Of a stretch of DNA of 64,000 bases, positions 56,705 through 64,000 are shown in pieces. The first letter of the stretch is position 1, and each line of letters opens with the position of its first letter. The notes beneath the pieces were generated by a model. It searched no databases. It was not told the DNA's origin and was given only the letters and a program-made list of their open reading frames with translations. Position numbers and translations under genes: made by a program. The stretch comes from Hoyosella subflava DQS3-9A1 (GTDB lineage Bacteria > Actinomycetota > Actinomycetes > Mycobacteriales > Mycobacteriaceae): assembly GCF_000214175.1 (NCBI RefSeq), contig NC_015564.1, forward strand, positions 186,001 through 250,000. Direction: 5' to 3'.

Positions 56705-59556
56705 CGTCGGCCTCCTGTCATCGCTTCGTGTTCTGGCTCATTACTGGCTGGCGGGTCCCTATCCGGGGGAGCGCCGTCCGGCGCGTCCGGAGTGTAGGCG
56801 GCGGGTGTGTCTTCGACGCCAAGCCGGTTGAGGGCGGCGAGTATGACACCGACGACGGCGAGATAGACGCCGATATCGAAGATGAGCGCCGTGGTGAAGT
56901 GGTAATACGCGTCACCTGGCAGCGGGATGTTGTAGTGCAGCGGCCGGAGGAACGACCCATCGGCGAAGCCGAGCACACCCACGAGTGTGGCGATGCCGAT
57001 TCCGGAGGCGATCAGCCCCACATACGGCAAGCGGATGGGTGCGCGTGCCGCACTCGGCGCGCTGAGGTACGCGAGTGCGAATCCGGCACCACCAACGAGC
57101 GCGGAGATGAAACCTCCACCAGGGAGATCATGCCCGCGGATGAGGAGGTACAGCGATAGAATGATGAGGACGGGTGCGAGCCAGCGCCCGACTGTGCGCG
57201 CCAGGATCGTGTTGCCGACGGCGGAGCCGATGGGCGCATCCTTCAACTCGGTGGCGCGAGGATCACGGTCTCCGCGAAGGAGTCCGCTCGAGTCGAGTAC
57301 CGAAATGATGACGAGCCCCGCGACGCCCAAGACTGTCAATTCTCCAAGAGTGTCGAGCGCACGGAAGTCGACAAGAATTGTGTTGACAACGTTCGTTCCG
57401 CCCGTTTCCTCTTCTGCTTCCCGGATGAAGTACTCACCCGCCTGAGAAATTTCGCGACGGCCGGTGAGCGTGTAGGTGGCGAGCGCTGCGCTCGCTCCGG
57501 CGATGACAGCGATTCCCGCGGTCAGGGCTGTGCGCGACTTGCTTACTGTGTGGAAGACGCGGGGCAGCCGACGAAGTATGAGTACGGCGACGACAACCGT
57601 GAGTACCTCGACGAGCAGCTGTGTCAGACCTACATCGGGAGCGCCGAGCACAAAGAAGAGCAGCGCGACGACGAAACCGACGACGCCGAGCAAGGCCAGC
57701 GCGGCGAGGCGTGACCGTGCAATGACAATGCCGATCACACCAGCTGACACGAGCAGCAGCAGCAGCCAGTCGATCGGCTGTGTGACGGGCTCAGGGAACG
57801 CGGGAACCACTGGACTGCTGACGAACACTCCGATCGCGAGCAGCGCCAGTAATACGAACGGTGCCGCGAGGTGGCGAGTCGGCGAATTCGAGCGAGTGAG
57901 GTCTCCGACCCGCGCTCCAAAGGCGATCGTGCCATCGTAGATCCGTTCGAATACCTCCACGCCCGTGATCGGGAAGAGGCGCCGGTCGAGCAGACGGTCG
58001 ATCGTGTTGCGGAGCAGGAAGAGGACGATACCGACGCCGATCGTGATCATCGACATGATGAACGCTGCGTTGACCCCGTGCCACAGCGTTAGGTAGAAGG
58101 TGCCCACAAGGCCCTGCGTATCCAGTACGACCCGCTCGATCAGGGGGTCGAGGAACCCGGCGTAGAAACCGAGAACGAGGCCAGCCAGCGATGACACGGC
58201 AGCGGGCAGCAGGAAGATCAAGGAGGGCTCACGCAGCTTCACCTGCTCGGTTGGGCCACTGAACGCGCCATACACGATCCGGAATGAGTACGCGAACGTC
58301 AGGATCGCGCCGATAACCGCGAATGTGCCGACAAGCGGGCCAACGAAGTCCGGTCCGGGCGCCTCGAGGAAGGCTCCGAACATGTTCTCTTTCGAGATGA
58401 AACCTAGGAGCGGTGGTACGCCTGCCATGGAGAGTGCCGAGAGCGCGGTGAGGGCGGCGGTGAGGGGCATGACACGGCGCAACCCAGTGAGTTTACGGAT
58501 GTCCCTGCTTCCGACTTCACGGTCGATCACGCCGACGAGCATGAAGAGGGTTGCTTTGAATAGCGCGTGGGCAAGGGTGTGAATACCTGCCGCCGCGAGG
58601 GCAGCGGGTGTGCCGATACCGATGACGGCGACGAGGAATCCAAGCTGGCTCACCGTCGAGTAGGCGAGAAGCTCTTTCAAATCGTGGCGTTGCAGCGCGA
58701 AAACTGCGCCCATGATCGCCGTCAGCAGACCGACACTGATCAGCGTCACGTGCCAGACGGTGTTGTCGCTCAGCACTGGTGAGAAGCGCATCAGCAGGTA
58801 GATGCCGGCCTTCACCATCGCCGCCGCATGCAGGTAGGCGCTCACCGGTGTCGCTGCCGCCATGGCGTCTGGCAGCCAGTAGTGGAACGGGAACTGCGCG
58901 GACTTCGTGAACGCAGCGATGATGATGAGCACGCCGACAGTCGTTGCGAACGTTCCGTTTTCCTGCCAGACAGGGTGCGCGAGGATCACGCTGAGCTGCG
59001 ATGTTCCGGTGAACACGATCATGGTGACGACCGCGGACAACAGTGCGAGTCCGCCGCCCGCGGTGAGGAGCAGGGTCCGCATCGCCGGCTTGTTGGCGTG
59101 CAGGCCTGTCCGGCCAATCAGGAAGAACGACGCGATTGTCGTGAACTCCCAGAAGACGAACAGCAACACGACGTCGTCAGCAACAACGAGCCCGAACATC
59201 GCCGCCGCGAAGAGCGACATCAGGGCGTAGAACCCGGCGTGACGGCCATGACTGAAGTAGCGCGTGGAGTAAGCCATGATCAGCGCACCCACACCGAGCA
59301 CCAGGGCGGTGAACAGGAGGCCGGTGCCGTCGAGCCGAAGGTGGAAATTCACGCCGATTGCGGGCATCCACGGCTGGCTATACTCGATCACCCCGCCGTC
59401 ACGAAGGCGCGGGGGCGCCTCGTAGAAAATCCAGCCGCCGAGACCGAGGAAGGTCGCTGCGAGAACCCAGCCGGTTGTACGGCCCAGGTACTTGTCCAGC
59501 AATGGCGATGCCACGGCCGCCAACGCCAGCAAGCTGAGAACCAACGGCAGAACCAC
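56701..59556 (-). CDS. mrpA: Mrp antiporter subunit A fused with subunit B
   Basis: A 951-residue protein. The first ~600 residues are the NuoL-like proton subunit (FWEFTTIASFFLIGRTGLHANKP and SAQFPFHYWLPDAMAAATPVSAYLHAAAMVKAGIYLL, with the conserved Glu and Lys residues). Residues ~630-790 are the MrpA-specific C-terminal part, and the last ~130 are MnhB-like (IRGHDLPGGGFISALVGGAGFALAYLS). So there is no separate mrpB, as seen in some actinobacteria. First gene of the operon; ATG 59556. Confidence 0.95.
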   Translation of the reverse strand: MVLPLVLSLLALAAVASPLLDKYLGRTTGWVLAATFLGLGGWIFYEAPPRLRDGGVIEYSQPWMPAIGVNFHLRLDGTGLLFTALVLGVGALIMAYSTRYFSHGRHAGFYALMSLFAAAMFGLVVADDVVLLFVFWEFTTIASFFLIGRTGLHANKPAMRTLLLTAGGGLALLSAVVTMIVFTGTSQLSVILAHPVWQENGTFATTVGVLIIIAAFTKSAQFPFHYWLPDAMAAATPVSAYLHAAAMVKAGIYLLMRFSPVLSDNTVWHVTLISVGLLTAIMGAVFALQRHDLKELLAYSTVSQLGFLVAVIGIGTPAALAAAGIHTLAHALFKATLFMLVGVIDREVGSRDIRKLTGLRRVMPLTAALTALSALSMAGVPPLLGFISKENMFGAFLEAPGPDFVGPLVGTFAVIGAILTFAYSFRIVYGAFSGPTEQVKLREPSLIFLLPAAVSSLAGLVLGFYAGFLDPLIERVVLDTQGLVGTFYLTLWHGVNAAFIMSMITIGVGIVLFLLRNTIDRLLDRRLFPITGVEVFERIYDGTIAFGARVGDLTRSNSPTRHLAAPFVLLALLAIGVFVSSPVVPAFPEPVTQPIDWLLLLLVSAGVIGIVIARSRLAALALLGVVGFVVALLFFVLGAPDVGLTQLLVEVLTVVVAVLILRRLPRVFHTVSKSRTALTAGIAVIAGASAALATYTLTGRREISQAGEYFIREAEEETGGTNVVNTILVDFRALDTLGELTVLGVAGLVIISVLDSSGLLRGDRDPRATELKDAPIGSAVGNTILARTVGRWLAPVLIILSLYLLIRGHDLPGGGFISALVGGAGFALAYLSAPSAARAPIRLPYVGLIASGIGIATLVGVLGFADGSFLRPLHYNIPLPGDAYYHFTTALIFDIGVYLAVVGVILAALNRLGVEDTPAAYTPDAPDGAPPDRDPPASNEPEHEAMTGGRR

Positions 59557-59627
59557 GTACCAACCCCTTTAGCGGATGCTCGGCAAAAGACACGTCTCTT
59601 AGGGGGCGCCCCAGGCTGAGGGCCCCG

Positions 59628-59771
59628 TCAGTGGGGTGTTGCTGGCGGCGGGCAGCCACTACCGTGGTGCCCCCACGTGCTCGGATACCCGTTGGAACCG
59701 GAAAAGCTGAGACGGCCTCGAGTCCCGAGGAGTGCGGTGTGAAATTCGGACAGCAGCGGGTAGGCAGTCAT
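59628..59771 (-). CDS. Possible small ORF upstream of mrpA
   Basis: ATG 59771 has a strong site (AAGGGGGA) four bases before it and begins a 47-codon frame (MTAYPLLSEFHTALLG at the start, PPPATPH at the end). It ends 71 bases before mrpA. It could be a leader that affects mrpA, or a chance frame. No relative is known to me. The rest of the 425-base gap 59557-59981 holds the leuA terminator and no gene. Confidence 0.35.
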   Translation of the reverse strand: MTAYPLLSEFHTALLGTRGRLSFSGSNGYPSTWGHHGSGCPPPATPH

Positions 59772-59894
59772 ACTTCCCCCTTCGCTGATGTCAGGCTCGC
59801 CGAAGTCACGATATCAGGGGCTCGTAACAGGGTTGTGAAACATCCCGCTCCTTGGACAAGCGGAATGAACGCAGAAATTTCCACGTGGGACGCA

Positions 59895-59930
59895 AAATCC
59901 GCCGCCAGGACAAGCCACAGCGGCGGATTT
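59895..59930 (-). terminator. Intrinsic terminator after leuA
   Basis: A perfect 11-base inverted repeat, AAATCCGCCGC (59895-59905) and GCGGCGGATTT (59920-59930), with a 14-base loop. On the minus strand it is followed by TTTT and lies about 50 bases after the leuA stop. Confidence 0.88.
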
Positions 59931-59981
59931 CAGGAGGTGAGAACGATCACTATTGCGCGGTGCGCCCCGGTTGCGGAACCC

Positions 59982-62063
<2,082 letters not shown>

Positions 62064-62068
62064 CTAGC

Positions 62069-63346
62069 GTGTGGGACATGGCAACCGGTGGCCCCTCAGA
62101 ACGTGAATTTGACCTCATCCTCTACGGAGCGAGTGGATTCGTGGGCAGGCTGACTGCGCAGCATCTCGCGCAGAGCGCGCCCGACTACGCGCGAATCGCG
62201 CTCGCTGGGCGGTCTAAACAGAAACTCCAGGCCGTGATCGACGAAATTGGTGGGGTCGCGCACACGTGGCCCGTAGTGGAGGCGGATGCAAGTGATCCCG
62301 CTTCGCTCGCCGCGATGGCGGGCCGAACTCGCACCGTGGTGACGACGGTGGGCCCGTACGCGAAGTATGGCCTGCCCCTTGTCGAGGCTTGCGTGAATGC
62401 TGGGACGGATTACGCCGATCTCACAGGAGAGCAGCTTTTCGTCCACGACAGCATCGAGAAGTTCCACGAGCGAGCGCAGGAAACCGGCGCGCGCATCGTG
62501 CATTCCTGCGGGTTCGACTCCATCCCGTCCGATCTGAATGTCTATTCGATCTATCAGCAGGCGCTTGCCGACGACGCTGGTGAACTGTCCGATACAACGC
62601 TGTACGTGAAGGCGATGCGCGGTGGAATGAGCGGCGGTACTGTCGCATCGGGCCGCCGCCAGATGGAGCGGGAGAGCGAGAACCCCGAACTCGCGAGAAT
62701 CGTCAAGGACCCCTACACATTCAGTACTGACCGCACGCTTGAGCCGGATCTTGGTGACCAGAAAGACAGCGGATTCGGCAAAGCCAGTGATATCGACCCC
62801 TCGCTGAAAGGGTGGACCGCCACGTTCTTGATGGCGCCTTACAACACGCGTGTTGTAAGGCGCACAAACGGTCTCCTGGGATGGGCGTACGGAAAGCAGT
62901 TCCGCTACCGCGAAGTAATGGGGACTGGATCGTCAGTAGCGTCGCCACTGTTCGCTGCCGCACTGTCGGGTGCTCTGGGCGCGATGTGGAAGTTCGGGCC
63001 GACACTGTTCCGGCGAGCGCCCCAGAAGGTGATTGACCGGGTGCTCCCGCAGCCTGGATCAGGTCCAAGCGAAGAAGCGCGGCTCAAGGGCTTTTTCGTG
63101 ATTGAGACCTATGCGGACACGTCGTCCGGAGCCCGGTACAAGGCCACCTTTGCTGCGCAGGGTGACCCGGGTTACGCGGCCACGGCGGTGATGCTCGGAG
63201 AGGCTGGGCTCTGTCTGGCGCTTGACCGTGACCAGCTCTCTGCGCTCACAGGAGTGATCACACCGGCAGCGGCTATGGGTGAGGCACTGCCCACGCGATT
63301 GCGCGCGGCCGGGGTCAAAATGGAAACTGAGCGCATCAACGCCTAG
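62069..63346 (+). CDS. Trans-acting enoyl reductase / saccharopine-dehydrogenase-like protein
   Basis: A 425-residue protein of the saccharopine dehydrogenase-like family that includes Rv2449c and the trans-acting enoyl reductase Rv2953. A Rossmann motif LYGASGFVGRLTAQ is at the N-terminus, with VGPYAKYGLPLVEACVNAGTDYADLTGE and SCGFDSIPSDLNV as family blocks. GTG 62069 has GGAGG five bases upstream; ATG 62078 is also possible. It may act in lipid synthesis, but there is no polyketide synthase nearby. It is divergent from leuA. Confidence 0.85.
   Translation: MWDMATGGPSEREFDLILYGASGFVGRLTAQHLAQSAPDYARIALAGRSKQKLQAVIDEIGGVAHTWPVVEADASDPASLAAMAGRTRTVVTTVGPYAKYGLPLVEACVNAGTDYADLTGEQLFVHDSIEKFHERAQETGARIVHSCGFDSIPSDLNVYSIYQQALADDAGELSDTTLYVKAMRGGMSGGTVASGRRQMERESENPELARIVKDPYTFSTDRTLEPDLGDQKDSGFGKASDIDPSLKGWTATFLMAPYNTRVVRRTNGLLGWAYGKQFRYREVMGTGSSVASPLFAAALSGALGAMWKFGPTLFRRAPQKVIDRVLPQPGSGPSEEARLKGFFVIETYADTSSGARYKATFAAQGDPGYAATAVMLGEAGLCLALDRDQLSALTGVITPAAAMGEALPTRLRAAGVKMETERINA
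62834..62863. repeat. Perfect 30-base palindrome inside the reductase gene
   Basis: The 15-base arms GCGCCTTACAACACG and CGTGTTGTAAGGCGC meet with no spacer. The site encodes APYNTRVVRR, a stretch conserved in the family, so codon choice alone makes it symmetric. Confidence 0.9.
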
Positions 63347-63560
63347 GAAAGCGCACTTCCGTCTCATAGGGCGGATCCTGTGCATTTTCTTAAAACTAGC
63401 TGAACGCGGTGTGCGATAGGGGCGCTGAACAGTGCAGATGCTGGTCTTCCGCGTCACGCTCAGCTGACTTGAGCGCGGTTGCGCAGGCGCATTCCAGGAG
63501 AAACCTCGGTAGAGTGTTCGTTTGGAATCCCGGCAATTTTCCGAAAGGGTGAGTTTCAGC

Positions 63561-64000
63561 GTGGCGCTAGTCGTGCAAAAGTACGGAGGATCCTCGGTGC
63601 AGTCCGCCGAGCGCATCAAGCGTGTCGCCGAGAGGATCGTCGAGACAAAGCGCCAGGGCCATGACGTGGTTGTTGTTGTGTCGGCGATGGGCGATACGAC
63701 AGACGATCTGCTTCAACTGGCCGCCGATGTGTCACCCGCGCCGCATCCGCGTGAAATGGACATGTTGCTGACCGCGGGCGAGCGGATCTCGAACGCTCTC
63801 GTGGCCATGGCGATTCACGCCTTGGGTGCCGAAGCCCGATCGTTTACGGGTTCGCAAGCGGGGGTCATCACCACCCAATCGCATGGCAAGGCGAAGATCA
63901 TCGATGTGACGCCGGGGCGCGTGCGGACAGCGCTCGACGAGGGGTCGATCGTGCTCGTTGCCGGCTTTCAGGGCGTCAGCCAGGACAGCAAAGACGTCAC
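63561..64000 (+). CDS. ask: Aspartate kinase (3' end beyond the window)
   Basis: The first 146 residues of aspartokinase from GTG 63561 (AAAGGGTGAG upstream). The opening [23 protein letters not shown] is the phosphate-binding KYGGSS motif, with [16 protein letters not shown] and [17 protein letters not shown] following. It makes aspartyl phosphate for lysine, threonine, methionine and diaminopimelate. The ACT domains, and in actinobacteria the inner start for the beta subunit, lie past the edge. Confidence 0.96.
   Translation, partial: MALVVQKYGGSSVQSAERIKRVAERIVETKRQGHDVVVVVSAMGDTTDDLLQLAADVSPAPHPREMDMLLTAGERISNALVAMAIHALGAEARSFTGSQAGVITTQSHGKAKIIDVTPGRVRTALDEGSIVLVAGFQGVSQDSKDV

Noticed and set aside
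58828-59619. 263-codon plus-strand frame opposite mrpA
   Set aside because: Same reason: a polar, domain-free shadow of a membrane protein gene.
59707-59712. CTGAGA that recalls a thiamine riboswitch core
   Set aside because: The other conserved parts of the riboswitch are missing and no thiamine gene is nearby.

Overview
The window comes from a GC-rich actinobacterium of the Mycobacteriales (the Mycobacterium, Rhodococcus, Gordonia and Hoyosella group). The right half keeps the gene order of the M. tuberculosis block Rv3709c-Rv3722c: SRP RNA, AspC, dnaX, a CFA-type methyltransferase with its FAD partner, an Rv3718c-like protein, ybaB, recR, gatD/murT, leuA and ask. GTG starts, 4-base ATGA/GTGA overlaps and weak or missing Shine-Dalgarno sites fit this group. 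The species cannot be fixed from the sequence alone. I saw no insertion sequence, phage gene, CRISPR array or plasmid function.

Region 1 (1-7.8 kb) is an aromatic meta-cleavage module. An IclR regulator (cut by the left edge), two C-C bond hydrolases and an MhpB-type LigB dioxygenase lie on the minus strand. Divergent from them are a hydratase with an acetoacetate-decarboxylase-like N-terminal domain, an acylating acetaldehyde dehydrogenase and a 4-hydroxy-2-oxovalerate aldolase. Together these would take a catechol-type ring through cleavage and hydrolysis to pyruvate and acetyl-CoA. A decayed piece of a KstD-like flavoprotein gene follows the aldolase.

Region 2 (7.8-25.6 kb) is mixed: secreted proteins (one a 5'-nucleotidase homologue that has lost most metal ligands), an HisC/Pat-type aminotransferase, a DLH-family hydrolase, two tRNAs with a terminator, an HxlR/haloalkane-dehalogenase pair, an ECF41 sigma factor coupled to its flavoprotein partner, an amidase and prephenate dehydrogenase pair, the TadA module and a third tRNA.

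Region 3 (25.6-33.4 kb) is more variable. It holds a secreted HNH nuclease with an Excalibur domain, coupled to a membrane protein; a decayed two-component regulator; a YbaK deacylase; and a TetR/MMPL efflux pair.

Region 4 (33.4-42 kb) looks like a queuosine salvage neighbourhood: tgt, a YhhQ transporter and GluQRS, with DoxX-like, RDD, UppP and unknown proteins between them. It ends with an ACR3-like transporter and a flavoprotein that has a cysteine-rich tail, then a GyrI-like protein, tRNA-Ser and the SRP RNA.

Region 5 (42-64 kb) is the conserved core: amino-acid metabolism (aspC, leuA with a leader peptide, ask), replication and repair (dnaX, recR, ybaB), peptidoglycan amidation (murT/gatD), lipid modification, and a six-gene Mrp Na+/H+ antiporter operon in which every junction overlaps by 4 bases.
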